Translations under genes and position numbers: made by a program
Assembly (NCBI GenBank): GCA_946885915.1
Contig: CAMPHF010000005.1
Coordinates: forward strand, 1 to 64,000
Origin: an uncultured Idiomarina sp.
GTDB lineage: Bacteria; Pseudomonadota; Gammaproteobacteria; Enterobacterales; Alteromonadaceae
Length of the DNA: 64,000 nt
Direction of reading: 5' to 3'
Shown here: positions 47,913 to 58,484 of the stretch, one piece after another
How the letters are laid out: each line of letters begins with the position of its first letter
Numbering within the stretch: position 1 is the stretch's first letter
The notes under the pieces: model-generated
What the model was told of the DNA's origin: nothing
The model's database searches: none
What the model saw: the letters and a program-made list of their open reading frames with translations, nothing else

Positions 47913-48775
47913 GTCAGCAGCAGATGTATGTCAGTGCATTACAGATGAATAGTAAGGCGAGTGTGACTGAAAATCTGGCACTGGTAGCGGCTGGGTTAGC
48001 AGAGCTACCGCCTGAGCGGCCGCGGATTGTGGTGTTACCGGAGGCCTTTAGTTGTTTTGGTGCGGGTGATTTGGCCCAATTACAACAAGCTGAACCCGCA
48101 GGGTTGGCGGCACCGGTGCAACAACAGCTGAGTCAACTGGCGCGCACTCACGAGATTTATTTGGTGGCCGGTACGCAACCGCTGCAAGTGCCGGAACAAC
48201 CGGATAAGTTTAGCGCTAGCTGCATGGTGTATGACCCGAGCGGCGAGCAAATTGCCCGCTACGATAAAATGCATTTGTTTGATGTTGAGGTCGCCGATAG
48301 TACGCGTACTTATCACGAGTCAAAATATACCCAAGCGGGACAGCAAGTCGTGAGCTTTGCGACTGAGTTTGGCCGCGTTGGCTTGGCCGTATGTTATGAT
48401 GTGCGCTTTCCAGAGTTGTTTCGTGCGCTGCGTGAGCAGGGCTGTGAGCTACTCTTACTTCCCGCCGCGTTTACCCAAGTGACGGGCGCTGCGCATTGGC
48501 ATACCTTGCTGCGCGCGCGAGCCATTGAACAGCAATGTTGGTTGGTCGCCGCTGCCCAAGTTGGTGTGCATGCGAATGGCCGAGAAACGTACGGCCATTC
48601 CCTGATTGTCGATGCTTGGGGTACCGTGGTCGCGGAGCGCGCGCAGGGAACTGGTTGGGTGCACGGTTGTGTTGATCGGGATCAAATAGCCACGATTCGA
48701 CGTAATATACCGGTAGCTCAGCATAATCAATTTCAGGTGTTGGCCAAGTCGCCGTCAACAAGCTCTTCTTCATAA
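47909..48775 (+). CDS. nit: carbon-nitrogen hydrolase (nitrilase superfamily, Nit-like)
   Basis: A 288-residue nitrilase-fold amidase with the catalytic triad Glu in VVLPEAFS (about residue 46), Lys in YDKMHLFDV (about 113) and Cys in LAVCYDVRFPELF (about 155). The pattern is that of Nit1/YafV-like deaminated-glutathione amidases, which repair a side product of transamination. Insertion of this gene between yhdP and tldD is common outside enterobacteria. It is coupled to yhdP by an ATGA overlap. Confidence 0.9.
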   Translation: MSQQQMYVSALQMNSKASVTENLALVAAGLAELPPERPRIVVLPEAFSCFGAGDLAQLQQAEPAGLAAPVQQQLSQLARTHEIYLVAGTQPLQVPEQPDKFSASCMVYDPSGEQIARYDKMHLFDVEVADSTRTYHESKYTQAGQQVVSFATEFGRVGLAVCYDVRFPELFRALREQGCELLLLPAAFTQVTGAAHWHTLLRARAIEQQCWLVAAAQVGVHANGRETYGHSLIVDAWGTVVAERAQGTGWVHGCVDRDQIATIRRNIPVAQHNQFQVLAKSPSTSSSS

Positions 48776-48794
48776 AGTGGTATAGGTCTTATTT

Positions 48795-50243
48795 ATGTCA
48801 GCTCAGCAACAAGTGATCGCTAATTTACTGCATGCCCAGCAATTGGATAGCGCTGCACTCGAACGTGCTTTACAGCAAATGTATTGTGCGCCGATTGATT
48901 TTGCCGATATCTACCTGCAAAGCAGTATGAACGAGTCTTGGGTGCTGGAAGATGGCATTGTCAAAGACGGTAGCTTTCACATTGAAGCAGGCTTGGGAGT
49001 GCGGGCGATTCACGGTGACAAAACCGGTTTCGCTTACGCCGATGCTATTTCAGCGCAAACGATTGCCGAAGCTGCTGCGGCAGCAGCTGGTATTGCCAAA
49101 GCGGGTCAGCAACAACAGTTTAAGCTTAAACCGCAAGCCACTGTTGTTAGTCGCTATGCGCCGCTCAACCCCTTGCACAGTATGAATGAAGCGCAAAAAA
49201 TTGAGCTACTGCAGCAAGTCGATAGTTATGCGCGAGCACAAGATGCGCGGGTGACGGAAGTCATCGTCAGTTTGTCTGGTAGTTACGACGAATTAGCGGT
49301 GATGGCCACCGATGGCACCTTTGCCACGGATATTCGCCCCTTAGTGCGGCTGAACTGTACCGTACTTGTGACTGAAAGCGGTCGCCGTGAACGCGGCAGT
49401 GCCGGTGGTGGCGCCCGAGTCGCTTATGAATTCTTCTTACAACAACTAGATGGCACCCCGCGCTGGCAAAGTTATGCCCAAGAAGCGGTGCGCCAAGCAT
49501 TGGTTAATTTAGACGCCCGTCCTGCACCAGCTGGTACCATGCCGGTGGTGTTGGGCTCAGGCTGGCCCGGGGTGTTGTTGCATGAAGCAGTCGGGCATGG
49601 TTTAGAAGGTGATTTTAATCGCAAAGGCTCGTCTGCCTATGCCGGTCGTATGGGGCAACAAGTCGCCTCGTCGCTGTGTACCATTGTCGACGATGGTACC
49701 TTAGATAATCGCCGCGGTTCGCTTGCTGTTGACGACGAAGGCGTACCTGGTGCTTACAATGTGTTGATTGAAAACGGCAAGTTATGTGGCTATATGCAAG
49801 ACAAGCTAAATGCGCGCTTGATGGGTGTGGCGCCTACTGGCAATGGCCGGCGCGAATCTTATGCACATCTGCCGATGCCACGCATGACCAATACTTATAT
49901 GTTGGCGGGTGAAAGTAACCCTGCGGATATCATTAAGAGTGTGAAGAAGGGAATTTACGCCCCATATTTTGCGGGCGGACAGGTTGATATTACCTCGGGC
50001 AAGTTTGTGTTCTCTGCCTCTGAAGCTTATCTAATAGAAGATGGGAAAATTACCGCACCAATTAAAGGGGCAACCCTTATCGGTAATGGCCCAGAAGCGA
50101 TGGCGCAAGTATCCATGGTCGGGAACGATCTCGCCTTAGATACGGGGATTGGAGTGTGTGGTAAAGACGGTCAGAGCGTGCCGGTTGGCGTCGGCCAACC
50201 AACGCTGAAAGTGGATGCTCTAACCGTTGGTGGTACCGCTTAG
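48795..50243 (+). CDS. tldD: metalloprotease TldD
   Basis: A 482-residue subunit of the TldD/TldE (PmbA) heterodimeric zinc protease, which cleaves unfolded peptides and matures microcin-type precursors. The metal-binding motif [11 protein letters not shown] is at residues 263-273. Length equals E. coli TldD (481). The partner pmbA lies 0.7 kb downstream, as in many gammaproteobacteria. Its stop TAG overlaps the stop of convergent yjgA by 4 bases. Confidence 0.96.
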   Translation: MSAQQQVIANLLHAQQLDSAALERALQQMYCAPIDFADIYLQSSMNESWVLEDGIVKDGSFHIEAGLGVRAIHGDKTGFAYADAISAQTIAEAAAAAAGIAKAGQQQQFKLKPQATVVSRYAPLNPLHSMNEAQKIELLQQVDSYARAQDARVTEVIVSLSGSYDELAVMATDGTFATDIRPLVRLNCTVLVTESGRRERGSAGGGARVAYEFFLQQLDGTPRWQSYAQEAVRQALVNLDARPAPAGTMPVVLGSGWPGVLLHEAVGHGLEGDFNRKGSSAYAGRMGQQVASSLCTIVDDGTLDNRRGSLAVDDEGVPGAYNVLIENGKLCGYMQDKLNARLMGVAPTGNGRRESYAHLPMPRMTNTYMLAGESNPADIIKSVKKGIYAPYFAGGQVDITSGKFVFSASEAYLIEDGKITAPIKGATLIGNGPEAMAQVSMVGNDLALDTGIGVCGKDGQSVPVGVGQPTLKVDALTVGGTA

Positions 50244-50767
50244 CCTTCGGCTACGCTGCGCAGATATTTAAATAGCTGACGTGCCGCGGCAGGCGGCTTC
50301 TGTTGCTGCTGTTCTTTCTGCGCTTGCCGATAAAGCTGGCGCAACTTCTGGCGATCGGCATCAGGGTACTTATCAAGAAACACCTGAATGGCGGTATCGC
50401 CCTGCGCTAAAATAGCATCGCGTTGTTTTTCTAACTGATGGAAGCGGGCATTTTGTTCGTCATGTTGATGCGCCAGTGAAGCAAGGGCTTGTTCAAGTTC
50501 GGCGGTATCTAAATGACGCATCAGTTTGCCGATAAGCTGCAATTGGCGGCGATAGCCTTCACGTTTGTTGCGAATGCGTTTGGCCAGCTCTACCGCTTCT
50601 AATAAGGCATCAGGAATCGGTAATTGGTCAAGCTGTGCGGGCTGCATATCGATCAGACGAATCCCTATAGCCTGAAGTTCATCGCTTTCCCGTTTGAGTT
50701 GCGATTTACTCGGGCCTAAATCTTCGTCTGCGTCGGAATAATCTTCAAAATCAGGATGGTGCTTCAC
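50240..50767 (-). CDS. yjgA: DarP/YjgA family ribosome-associated protein
   Basis: A 175-residue helical, highly charged protein of the DUF615 family. In E. coli YjgA (DarP) associates with late 50S precursors and helps 23S rRNA domain folding. The start is GTG ([23 protein letters not shown]), with AAGG upstream. It is divergent from pmbA, the E. coli arrangement. Confidence 0.92.
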   Translation of the reverse strand: MKHHPDFEDYSDADEDLGPSKSQLKRESDELQAIGIRLIDMQPAQLDQLPIPDALLEAVELAKRIRNKREGYRRQLQLIGKLMRHLDTAELEQALASLAHQHDEQNARFHQLEKQRDAILAQGDTAIQVFLDKYPDADRQKLRQLYRQAQKEQQQQKPPAAARQLFKYLRSVAEG

Positions 50768-50956
50768 GCGCTTGCCTTATTAGCCATTTTCAACGGGCAT
50801 AGTGTAGCAGAAAACGGCTTTAGTGCGCGCGCTATGATATGCTTTTGCGGCAAAGCACTTGGCCACGTGCGAAGCTAGTACAGCACCTGAATATTATGCG
50901 AGAGCGATGTGCGTTCAGTACCTGAGCGTTCACTTAAGATGTAAAGAGGATATGTT

Positions 50957-52303
50957 GTGATACCAGCGATTGAGACATTGCAAACCGATCTTGAAACGGT
51001 AAAACAAGCAGTTCAGCAGGCGCTCGCAGACGCGACCGCGGCTGGTGCAAGTGCGGCTGAATGTGCGATGAGCCGTAGTCGAGGCATCTCGGTCGCAACC
51101 CGCATGGGCGAGGTGGAAACGGTTGAATTTAACCAAGATGGTGCACTCGGTATTACCGTCTATCGCGGCCAACACAAAGGCTCTGCGTCGACCACTGATT
51201 TGAGCCCCTCAGCGATTGCCGCGGCCGTATCAAAAGCGAATGAAATTGCGCGATTCACCTCGCCAGATCCATTCACTGGGCTTGCCCCGGCTGAATTAAT
51301 GGCGACTCAATATCCAGATCTTGATTTGTGTTATCCAGCGGATCAAAGCGCTGAATTTGCCCTCGAGCAAGCTCTGCGCTGCGAGCGTCACGCGCTCGCC
51401 CTTGATTCACGCATTGTGAACTCCGATGGCGCTTCCTATAGCAGCCATTGTGGTTACCGTGTATATGGCAACACCCATGGCTTTATTGGCGGCTATTTGC
51501 AGTCACGGCATAGCCTTAGTTGCGGATTGATTGCGCAAACTGAGCAGGGCATGCAACGTGACTATGACTACACAGTCGCCCGCAAATTTAATGATTTGCT
51601 GGCGCCAGAACAGGTGGCCGCAGCCGCGGTGGAAGCCACCGTTGGACGCTTGGATGCGCGTAAAATTGCCACCGCCAAGGTGCCGGTTATTTTCCGCGCC
51701 GATATCGCTAACTCACTGTTTGGCCATTTTGTCAGTGCCATTAGCGGCGGTAGTTTGTACCGCAAAGCCAGCTTCTTGCTGGATAAACTTGGCGAGCAGG
51801 TGTTCCCAGACTGGTTAACCATAGCTGAGCGACCACACGTGAGTGGTGCTTTAGCCAGTAGTCCGTTTGATGCTGAAGGCGTGCGCACTCAGGATTTGAA
51901 TGTGGTCGAGAACGGTCAGCTACAAAGCTACTTACTGGGCAGTTATTCGGCGCGCAAAATGAACCTCACTTCTACCGGTCACGCTGGAGGTATTCACAAT
52001 TGGTATGTTGGTCACCAAGCGCTGGGCTTGCAGGAGCTTTGTCGGCAAATGGGTACCGGTTTATTAGTGACTGAACTGATGGGGCAGGGCGTGAATATTG
52101 TGAATGGTGATTATTCGCGTGGCGCCGCAGGGTTCTGGGTTGAAAATGGTGAAATTGCCTTTCCAGTGGCAGAAATTACGATTGCAGGTAATTTGGCAGA
52201 GATGTTTAAAAATATAGTCGCGATTGGCAACGATGTTGATACTCGGCATGGGGTATTAACCGGTTCAATTTTAGTTGAACAAATGCACGTGGCGGGTCAG
52301 TAA
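50957..52303 (+). CDS. pmbA: PmbA / TldE metalloprotease subunit
   Basis: A 448-residue partner of TldD. It shares the TldD fold (AECAMSRSRGISVATRMGEVETVEF near the start and NIVNGDYSRGAAGFWVENGEI near the end) but lacks the HExxxH metal motif, as expected. The start is GTG with AAAGAGGA 6 bases upstream; an ATG two codons earlier is out of frame and runs into a stop at once. It converges on mgtE across a strong hairpin. Confidence 0.96.
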   Translation: MIPAIETLQTDLETVKQAVQQALADATAAGASAAECAMSRSRGISVATRMGEVETVEFNQDGALGITVYRGQHKGSASTTDLSPSAIAAAVSKANEIARFTSPDPFTGLAPAELMATQYPDLDLCYPADQSAEFALEQALRCERHALALDSRIVNSDGASYSSHCGYRVYGNTHGFIGGYLQSRHSLSCGLIAQTEQGMQRDYDYTVARKFNDLLAPEQVAAAAVEATVGRLDARKIATAKVPVIFRADIANSLFGHFVSAISGGSLYRKASFLLDKLGEQVFPDWLTIAERPHVSGALASSPFDAEGVRTQDLNVVENGQLQSYLLGSYSARKMNLTSTGHAGGIHNWYVGHQALGLQELCRQMGTGLLVTELMGQGVNIVNGDYSRGAAGFWVENGEIAFPVAEITIAGNLAEMFKNIVAIGNDVDTRHGVLTGSILVEQMHVAGQ

Positions 52304-52310
52304 GGGCTAG

Positions 52311-52341
52311 GTAACAGAGCGCTGTCAGGGCGCTCTGTTAC
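52311..52341. terminator. perfect 12-bp hairpin between convergent pmbA and mgtE
   Basis: GTAACAGAGCGC (52311-52322) and GCGCTCTGTTAC (52330-52341) pair perfectly around a 7-base loop. The right arm contains the mgtE stop codon. Neither strand has a T tract, so it may act as a bidirectional transcript end, or as a stabilising 3' structure. Confidence 0.6.
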
Positions 52342-53699
52342 ATGAGTAATAAGGTTGCAGTACCTAGGAATGCAAAAATACCAACCACATCGGTTACTGT
52401 GGTTAGAATTACCCCACCTGCTAATGCCGGATCAATATCGTATTTCTTCAAAATAAGCGGGACCGTGACACCAGCAAGGGCGGCGGCGAGCAAGTTTGCC
52501 ATCATCGCGAACGCGATAATGCCGCCAATCAGTAAGTCTTGCTTCCACAGCGCCACCACAGCGGCAATTAGTACTGACCAAATCACGCCGTTAAGCGCTC
52601 CAATAGCCAATTCTTTACCGATCAACCAACGCGAGTTACTGGTACTGATATGCCCAAGTGCCATGCCCCTAATAACTAGGGTCAGGGTTTGGCTACCTGC
52701 AATCCCACCCATACTCGGTACAATGGTGTTTAAAATAGCGAGGATCGCCATTTGCGCGAGTACGTCTTCAAATAACGAACTCACCATGGCCGCCAGCAGG
52801 GCGGTGATTAAGTTAATACCTAACCACACTGTTCGGCGCCGAGTACTTTTTAATACGGGGGCAAAGGTATCTTCGTCGTCCTCAAGACCCGCCATGCTTA
52901 ACATGGAATGCTGTGCTTCTTCGCGAATAATATCGACCACGTCATCGATGGTGATCCGGCCGAGTAGTCGGTTGTCTGCATCGACGACCGGCGCCGACAC
53001 CCAGTCTTGGCGTTCAAACAGCTTCGCCACTTCGGTTTCTTCTAAATCAACCGGAATACCTTGCACATCGGCAGTCATGACATCTTCGACAATGCGGCTT
53101 GGATCGACGGTGAGCAGGGTGGCTAAGGCAATCTCTCCGATGAACCTGTCTTCACGATTGACCACATATAATTTATCAGTGGCATCGGGCAATTCGCCTT
53201 TTAAGCGCAAATAACGTAACACCACGTCAATACTGACATCGGGGCGCAGGGTAATGGTGTCGGTGTTCATCATGCCACCGGCACTATCTTCGGCGTATGA
53301 CAGGGCCATTTCTGCGCGTTGCCGATCCTGCTCGTCCATTGACTTCAACACTTCCTGATAAACTGGATCAGGTAAGCCGCGGAGGACGTAGGCTAGGTCA
53401 TCGGTGTCCATGCCTTCGGTGGCTGCCGCAAGTTTTTCAGGCGCCATTTGCCGAACAATGGATTTTTGAACTTCTTCGCTAAGTTCTTCAAGAATGTCGC
53501 CGTGCTCGTCAGCATCGACTAATTGCCAAATAATAACCCGTAGCTTTGGCGGTGAGGATTCGAGTAGGAGCGCAATATCCCAGGGCGGGAGATTCTGCAG
53601 TTGACGCCGAGCAGACACAAACATGCCTGCGGCGAGGGCGTGATTCACCTCGTGCAAACGTTGGTCAGCAACTTCTTTTTCGGCTACTTCTGCGATCAT
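52338..53699 (-). CDS. mgtE: magnesium transporter MgtE
   Basis: A 453-residue magnesium channel with the MgtE N-terminal helical domain (about 25-130), a tandem CBS pair (about 140-260) that senses cytoplasmic magnesium, and five C-terminal membrane helices (about 285-453) including PSMGGIAGSQTLTLVIRG, the pore-lining signature region. GAGGAG lies 9 bases before the ATG. It is the last gene of the rpoN-hpf-ptsN-rapZ-ptsO series, 54 bases after ptsO. Confidence 0.95.
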   Translation of the reverse strand: MIAEVAEKEVADQRLHEVNHALAAGMFVSARRQLQNLPPWDIALLLESSPPKLRVIIWQLVDADEHGDILEELSEEVQKSIVRQMAPEKLAAATEGMDTDDLAYVLRGLPDPVYQEVLKSMDEQDRQRAEMALSYAEDSAGGMMNTDTITLRPDVSIDVVLRYLRLKGELPDATDKLYVVNREDRFIGEIALATLLTVDPSRIVEDVMTADVQGIPVDLEETEVAKLFERQDWVSAPVVDADNRLLGRITIDDVVDIIREEAQHSMLSMAGLEDDEDTFAPVLKSTRRRTVWLGINLITALLAAMVSSLFEDVLAQMAILAILNTIVPSMGGIAGSQTLTLVIRGMALGHISTSNSRWLIGKELAIGALNGVIWSVLIAAVVALWKQDLLIGGIIAFAMMANLLAAALAGVTVPLILKKYDIDPALAGGVILTTVTDVVGIFAFLGTATLLLM

Positions 53700-53753
53700 C
53701 GAAAAAACTCCTCGTAATATGAAGAGTTTATCTTAACTTGGTGGAGGCGTCAG

Positions 53754-54029
53754 CTACTCTTCGTCAAACTTACTTTCAATTAACTGCACGATGGCGTCGA
53801 GCGCAGCCTCAGCTTCCGTGCCCGTTGCTGAGACTTCGATCTGCTTGCCCTGACCACTGGCGAGCAACATCAGACACATCACGCTCGCGGCATCAGCGGT
53901 TTGGTCGCCTTGGCGAATGGTCACTTGGGCATCGAAACTGTGGGTTAATTTAGCCAATTTGGTGGCCGCACGAGCATGTAACCCAAGCTTATTTTGAATG
54001 ATGAGCTCGCGCGTTAGAGTTTGGCTCAT
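53754..54029 (-). CDS. ptsO: phosphocarrier protein NPr of the nitrogen PTS
   Basis: A 91-residue HPr-family protein. The phosphorylated histidine is in GLHARAA (about residue 18), and the regulatory Ser is in the DAASVM segment. It passes phosphate from PtsP (not in the window) to PtsN. It overlaps rapZ by 4 bases, as in E. coli. Confidence 0.95.
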   Translation of the reverse strand: MSQTLTRELIIQNKLGLHARAATKLAKLTHSFDAQVTIRQGDQTADAASVMCLMLLASGQGKQIEVSATGTEAEAALDAIVQLIESKFDEE

Positions 54030-54877
54030 GCTTTACTCCCGAGTTCGCGGTGGCGAAGTTGTACTTTATAACTTTGTTCGCGGAAGCGCTGGGCAAGTTT
54101 GTCGGCAATGTAGACCGACCGATGTTGACCACCAGTGCAACCAATCGCCACGGTCAGGTAACTACGGTTACTGCGTTGAAATAGGGGTAACCAGGTACTG
54201 AGAAAATCTTCAACTTGGTAGACAAACTTACTCACTAAGGGTTGTTCAGCAAAGAAATTTTGCACCGCTTCATCTAAGCCGGTCAGTGGCTTTAATTCCG
54301 GTTGCCAATGGGGGTTCGGGAGGATGCGCGCATCAAATACGTAGTCGGCATCGGTCGGTACACCCCGTTTAAAGCCAAAGGATTGAAACACCACTATTAG
54401 CCGCGCTGCGGCTTGGCCAGCTACCCGGTCAGTCACTTCTTCACTTAGCTGGTGAATACTCATCCGGCTGCTATCGATGCGCCAAGTAGCGCGCTCTGCT
54501 AGCGGTTCGAGCAGTTTGTATTCGAGCTTAAGCGCTTCGGGTAAGGGTAATTCACGCTGCGACAGCGGATGTAACCGCCGTGTTTCGGCAAAGCGCTGCA
54601 ACAAGATAGCGTCATCGGAGTCGATGAATAGTACTTCTGCTTTTACTTTTTTCGGTAAGAAATCCAACGCATCGAGCAATTCATCGGAGCGTTCCGGTAA
54701 GTTGCGAACGTCGATGCTGATCGCGATGCGATCGAACTTCTCAATCACCGCATGCACTAAGGTCGGTAAAATTGTGATGGGGATATTATCGACGCAGTAG
54801 TAGCCAAGGTCTTCTAAAACCCGCAGCGCAACGGTTTTACCTGAGCCTGAGCGACCACTAACGACAATTAGTTGCAT
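54026..54877 (-). CDS. rapZ: RNase adapter protein RapZ
   Basis: A 283-residue protein with Walker A GRSGSGKT (about 7-14) and the C-terminal GCTGGQHRSVY motif. In E. coli RapZ binds the small RNA GlmZ and guides RNase E, setting glucosamine-6-phosphate synthase levels. Whether GlmY/GlmZ RNAs exist in this organism cannot be told here. It overlaps ptsN by 10 bases. Confidence 0.95.
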   Translation of the reverse strand: MQLIVVSGRSGSGKTVALRVLEDLGYYCVDNIPITILPTLVHAVIEKFDRIAISIDVRNLPERSDELLDALDFLPKKVKAEVLFIDSDDAILLQRFAETRRLHPLSQRELPLPEALKLEYKLLEPLAERATWRIDSSRMSIHQLSEEVTDRVAGQAAARLIVVFQSFGFKRGVPTDADYVFDARILPNPHWQPELKPLTGLDEAVQNFFAEQPLVSKFVYQVEDFLSTWLPLFQRSNRSYLTVAIGCTGGQHRSVYIADKLAQRFREQSYKVQLRHRELGSKA

Positions 54878-55332
54878 GTGGTTTCTTTACTCGTAAAGCG
54901 GGCAAACAGCTCGTCATCAGAGGCGGCATCGCGTAAGCCGCGCGTGCATTGTTTGTCACTCATGCGCTTGGCAATGCTCGCTAAGGTTTGCAAATGTTCT
55001 TCATGCTGATTTTCAGGAACGAGTAGAGCGAAAATAATATCTACCGGTTGATTGTCGATAGCATCGAAGTCAACGGGTTCTGAAAGCGTGATTAACACCG
55101 CGACTGGCGATGATTGCGTCGGTAAACGGCCATGTGGAATGGCAATGCCAAGTCCAATGCCCGTACTCCCTAAGCGTTCACGATTCACCAAGCTGTCAAA
55201 AATATCGCCTTTAGTGGTGCCGGAGAGTCGAGGTGCCGCCAGCTGGCTGACAATCTCAAGAATTTTCTTCTTACTTGCACCCGCGACTGCACACTTGGTG
55301 CAGTCGGGTGTTAACAGCTCGGTAATATCCAT
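54868..55332 (-). CDS. ptsN: nitrogen-regulatory PTS protein EIIA-Ntr
   Basis: A 154-residue EIIA fold with the phosphorylated histidine in GIAIPHGR (about residue 67). Unphosphorylated PtsN regulates potassium transport and other targets in enterobacteria. It starts 3 bases after the hpf stop and is part of the conserved rpoN operon. Confidence 0.95.
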   Translation of the reverse strand: MDITELLTPDCTKCAVAGASKKKILEIVSQLAAPRLSGTTKGDIFDSLVNRERLGSTGIGLGIAIPHGRLPTQSSPVAVLITLSEPVDFDAIDNQPVDIIFALLVPENQHEEHLQTLASIAKRMSDKQCTRGLRDAASDDELFARFTSKETTCN

Positions 55333-55335
55333 AGC

Positions 55336-55623
55336 TTAATGACGTTTTAACTTCTCTTTGTGTTTAATAACTTGGCGATCTAATTTGTCGATTAGGCCGT
55401 CGATTGCGGCATACATATCTTGATGTTCTGAATCGGCAAAAATCTCACCACCATTTAAGTGGAGGGTAGCTTCCGCTTTTTGGATTAATTTTTCAACATT
55501 CAAAATCACATGGACATTATTTATATGGTCAAAATGTCTTTCCAACTTACTGAATTTCGCATCGACATAATCACGTAAAGCATCAGTAATTTCAATATGG
55601 TGACCAGTTAGGTTAATTTGCAT
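55336..55623 (-). CDS. hpf: ribosome hibernation promoting factor, short form
   Basis: A 95-residue HPF/YfiA-family protein, the short form without the C-terminal dimerisation domain of long HPF. It begins MQINLTGHHIEITDALRDYV and contains the conserved basic sheet and helix that plug the decoding centre. It follows rpoN by 33 bases, the usual position in gammaproteobacteria, and helps form inactive 100S ribosomes in stationary phase. Confidence 0.95.
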   Translation of the reverse strand: MQINLTGHHIEITDALRDYVDAKFSKLERHFDHINNVHVILNVEKLIQKAEATLHLNGGEIFADSEHQDMYAAIDGLIDKLDRQVIKHKEKLKRH

Positions 55624-55656
55624 AGCAACTTCCTTCTTTTGTCCAATGAAATGTTG

Positions 55657-57153
55657 TTACAGTAGACTTTTGCGCTGGCTCGAGGACGGTATATTTAACG
55701 ATTCTCGATATTTTGCAATAGTCCGTCTAGCTACTTGGATACCCTGCGCCTCCATGAGTTCAGCAATTTTGTTATCACTCAGTGGTTTTTTCGGATTTTC
55801 CGCACTCACCAGTTTTTTAATGAAAGCGCGAATTGCCGTGGACGAACACTCACCCCCCCCATCGGTACTTACATGGCTTGAGAAGAAGTATTTCAACTCA
55901 AACACGCCGCGCGGGGTGTGCATGAACTTTTGCGTCGTGACCCGAGAAATTGTCGACTCATGCATTTCTACAGCTTCCGCAATGTCATTTAACACCATAG
56001 GTTTCATGGCTTCTTCGCCATACTCAAAAAATGCTTGTTGGCGCTGAACAATACAATGTGCCACTTTTAATAAAGTTTCATTGCGACTTTCTAAGCTTTT
56101 GATAAACCAACGTGCCTCTTGCGTATGGTGCCGAATGTACTGGCCATCGTTGGGATTTTTCGCATGCCGACTTAATGCGGCATATTCTTCATTCACTCTA
56201 AGTTTAGGCACACTTTCCGGATTTAGCTCAACAATCCAACGACCATTTTTTTTGCGCACCATGACGTCCGGAATGACGAAGTCTGATTGTTGTTGGATGA
56301 CCGTATCACCCGGGCGCGGATTGAGCTGTTGAATGAGCTTTAGCACTTCTCGCAACTGCGCTTCTTGCAGTTTGAGTTTGCGGGCGAGCGTGCGGTAATC
56401 GCGATTAGCGAGCAACGGCATATGTTCTTGCAAGGTTGTCCGCGCGGCCTGCAAATAGGGCGTTGTCGACGGCAATTGGGCCAGTTGCAAGGTCAGACAT
56501 TCAGCGACATCACGCGCCGCTACGCCAACTGGGTCGAATTGCTGCACCCGTTTCAGCACCATACAAATTTCTTCAAGGCCCACTTCGGCGGCTACGATAT
56601 CAATTTGGCGCGCTACGCTGTGCAAAATATCTTCTAGGCTAACGGTGAGGTAGCCTGCTTCGTCAATGGCTTCAATAATAGTGGTCGCGATTAATTCATC
56701 TTCATCACTAAAATGGGATAAGCGCATTTGCCAGAGCAGGTAATCTTGCAAACTTTCCACGGTTTCGCCGTCATAACCGCCTTCATCGTCATCAAAGTTC
56801 CGGCTACTGACCGAGCTATTGCTAGCGCTACCTGCACTGTAGGTATCGTCCCAGGTTGAATCTAACGGCAAGTCATCTGGTAATTCTTGCTTTTGCAGCA
56901 TCTCGGAGGATTCACGATCACTTTCATCAGCACTTGATTGACTCGCTTGTTGCTCGGCGTCGACGCTCTCGCCACTGTGCTCATAGTCGTCGCTACCGTC
57001 TTGATCTAACTCCAGCAGTGGATTGGCATCAAGTGCCGCTTGAATTTCTTGTTGGAGGTCGAGCGTAGATAGTTGTAACAACCGAATGGCTTGTTGCAGC
57101 TGCGGTGTCATCGTCAGCTGTTGGCCCATTTTTAGTTGTAAACTTTGTCTCAT
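55657..57153 (-). CDS. rpoN: RNA polymerase sigma-54 factor
   Basis: A 498-residue sigma-54. Region I is Gln/Leu-rich ([20 protein letters not shown]), region II is acidic (about 60-130), and region III includes the core-binding and helix-turn-helix parts. The RpoN box [10 protein letters not shown] recognises the -24 element. Length is slightly above E. coli (477). It follows lptB by 60 bases, so a separate promoter in this gap is possible. Confidence 0.97.
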   Translation of the reverse strand: MRQSLQLKMGQQLTMTPQLQQAIRLLQLSTLDLQQEIQAALDANPLLELDQDGSDDYEHSGESVDAEQQASQSSADESDRESSEMLQKQELPDDLPLDSTWDDTYSAGSASNSSVSSRNFDDDEGGYDGETVESLQDYLLWQMRLSHFSDEDELIATTIIEAIDEAGYLTVSLEDILHSVARQIDIVAAEVGLEEICMVLKRVQQFDPVGVAARDVAECLTLQLAQLPSTTPYLQAARTTLQEHMPLLANRDYRTLARKLKLQEAQLREVLKLIQQLNPRPGDTVIQQQSDFVIPDVMVRKKNGRWIVELNPESVPKLRVNEEYAALSRHAKNPNDGQYIRHHTQEARWFIKSLESRNETLLKVAHCIVQRQQAFFEYGEEAMKPMVLNDIAEAVEMHESTISRVTTQKFMHTPRGVFELKYFFSSHVSTDGGGECSSTAIRAFIKKLVSAENPKKPLSDNKIAELMEAQGIQVARRTIAKYRESLNIPSSSQRKSLL

Positions 57154-57213
57154 CTATGGCTTCCTGACCGCGTGTTGTCGAGCACGTGATGATGGTGGAC
57201 GGTATTGAACTTA

Positions 57214-57939
57214 TTACAGCGTAAATTGGTCACCCAAGTAAACATCTTTCACTTGTTGATTATTTAATATAGAAGTTGCGTCGCCACTTGCAATCAGTTC
57301 ACCGTGACTGACAATGTAGGCATGCTCGCATACCGATAGGGTTTCGCGGACATTATGATCGGTAATGAGTACGCCAATGCCACGCTGGCGCAAATGTTCA
57401 ATAATTTTTTTAATATCGATGACTGAAATGGGGTCGACACCGGCAAAAGGTTCGTCCAACAAAATGAACTGGGGTTCTGCTGCTAACGCCCGCGCTATCT
57501 CGACGCGCCGCCGTTCACCGCCGGACAGGCTCATGCCAAGACTATTCACGATATGACTAATATGAAACTCTTCTACCAACGCATCGAGTTTATCTTCGCG
57601 TTCAGCAGCGGTTAAATCTTTGCGCGTTTCCAAAATCGCCATAATGTTGTCACGCACAGTCAATTTGCGAAAAATCGACGACTCTTGCGGCAAGTACCCG
57701 ATACCACGGCGCGCGCGCTCATGCATGGGTAACAGGGAAATATCATCATCATCAAGGTAGATGTGACCATCATCGTTATTCACCAACCCCACAATCATAT
57801 AAAACGTGGTGGTTTTACCGGCGCCATTGGGGCCGAGCAGGCCAATAACTTGTCCGCTTTCCACGCGCAAACTGACGTCACGTACAACTCGGCGGCTTTT
57901 GTAGGCCTTTGCTAAATGTTCAGCTTTCAGTACTGCCAT
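57214..57939 (-). CDS. lptB: LPS export ABC ATPase LptB
   Basis: A 241-residue ABC ATPase, identical in length to E. coli LptB, that powers LPS extraction with LptF/G (not here). Walker A is GPNGAGKTT (about 37-45), the signature LSGGERRR, Walker [13 protein letters not shown] and the H-loop TDHNV. It shares one base with the end of lptA. Confidence 0.97.
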   Translation of the reverse strand: MAVLKAEHLAKAYKSRRVVRDVSLRVESGQVIGLLGPNGAGKTTTFYMIVGLVNNDDGHIYLDDDDISLLPMHERARRGIGYLPQESSIFRKLTVRDNIMAILETRKDLTAAEREDKLDALVEEFHISHIVNSLGMSLSGGERRRVEIARALAAEPQFILLDEPFAGVDPISVIDIKKIIEHLRQRGIGVLITDHNVRETLSVCEHAYIVSHGELIASGDATSILNNQQVKDVYLGDQFTL

Positions 57940-58484
57940 TAGCCCTGCGTTCCTTCTGTTCCGTCTTCTGGGTTATTGCGCGGCCGCGGGGTGATGATGG
58001 TTTCGACCGGTTCATCATCGCTGCGCTCCGACGTGAGCGTTTGTTTGACGAAGTCATACTGCAATACACCACCGCGAACGAGGCTGTTATTTTGGCTGAC
58101 TTCTGCCGCACCGCTTAAGGTAAGCAACTGGTTCTGCTGATCATAACGAATTTCATTGGCTTGGGCGCGGATCATGGAGCCATCATCAAGCTGCTGCTCA
58201 TAAGTGGCAGGATCGCCGGTTGCCACAAACACGCGGGCACCGGATTCGCTATCGTTTTCCGCCATTAAGCGATCTGCTTGAATCAGCAGCGTGCCTTGAC
58301 TAACTCGCACATTACGCTCAAAAACTGCCATTGAACGCTTGATATCGAAAAACTCATCTTCCGCAAAAATGCGAATCGGCTGATCAAAGTCGGCTTGGCC
58401 TTGAGCCATCGCCCACGGACTAAAGTTTAGCGCCAGCAGACCAAGCAGCGCGCTATTTATTAACGTGATAAATCGTTTCAACAT
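57939..58484 (-). CDS. lptA: periplasmic LPS bridge protein LptA
   Basis: A 181-residue periplasmic protein with a signal peptide ending AMA and an OstA-like beta-jellyroll (about 30-150, [39 protein letters not shown]). It forms the bridge carrying LPS from LptC to LptD. The start lies 32 bases inside lptC. Confidence 0.95.
   Translation of the reverse strand: MLKRFITLINSALLGLLALNFSPWAMAQGQADFDQPIRIFAEDEFFDIKRSMAVFERNVRVSQGTLLIQADRLMAENDSESGARVFVATGDPATYEQQLDDGSMIRAQANEIRYDQQNQLLTLSGAAEVSQNNSLVRGGVLQYDFVKQTLTSERSDDEPVETIITPRPRNNPEDGTEGTQG

Noticed and set aside
52342..53214. Long plus-strand open frame (290 codons) opposite mgtE
   Set aside because: It is the antisense of the mgtE membrane and CBS region, rich in Ser/Thr/Ala without domain pattern, and has no ribosome site. 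mgtE on the minus strand has clear family motifs.
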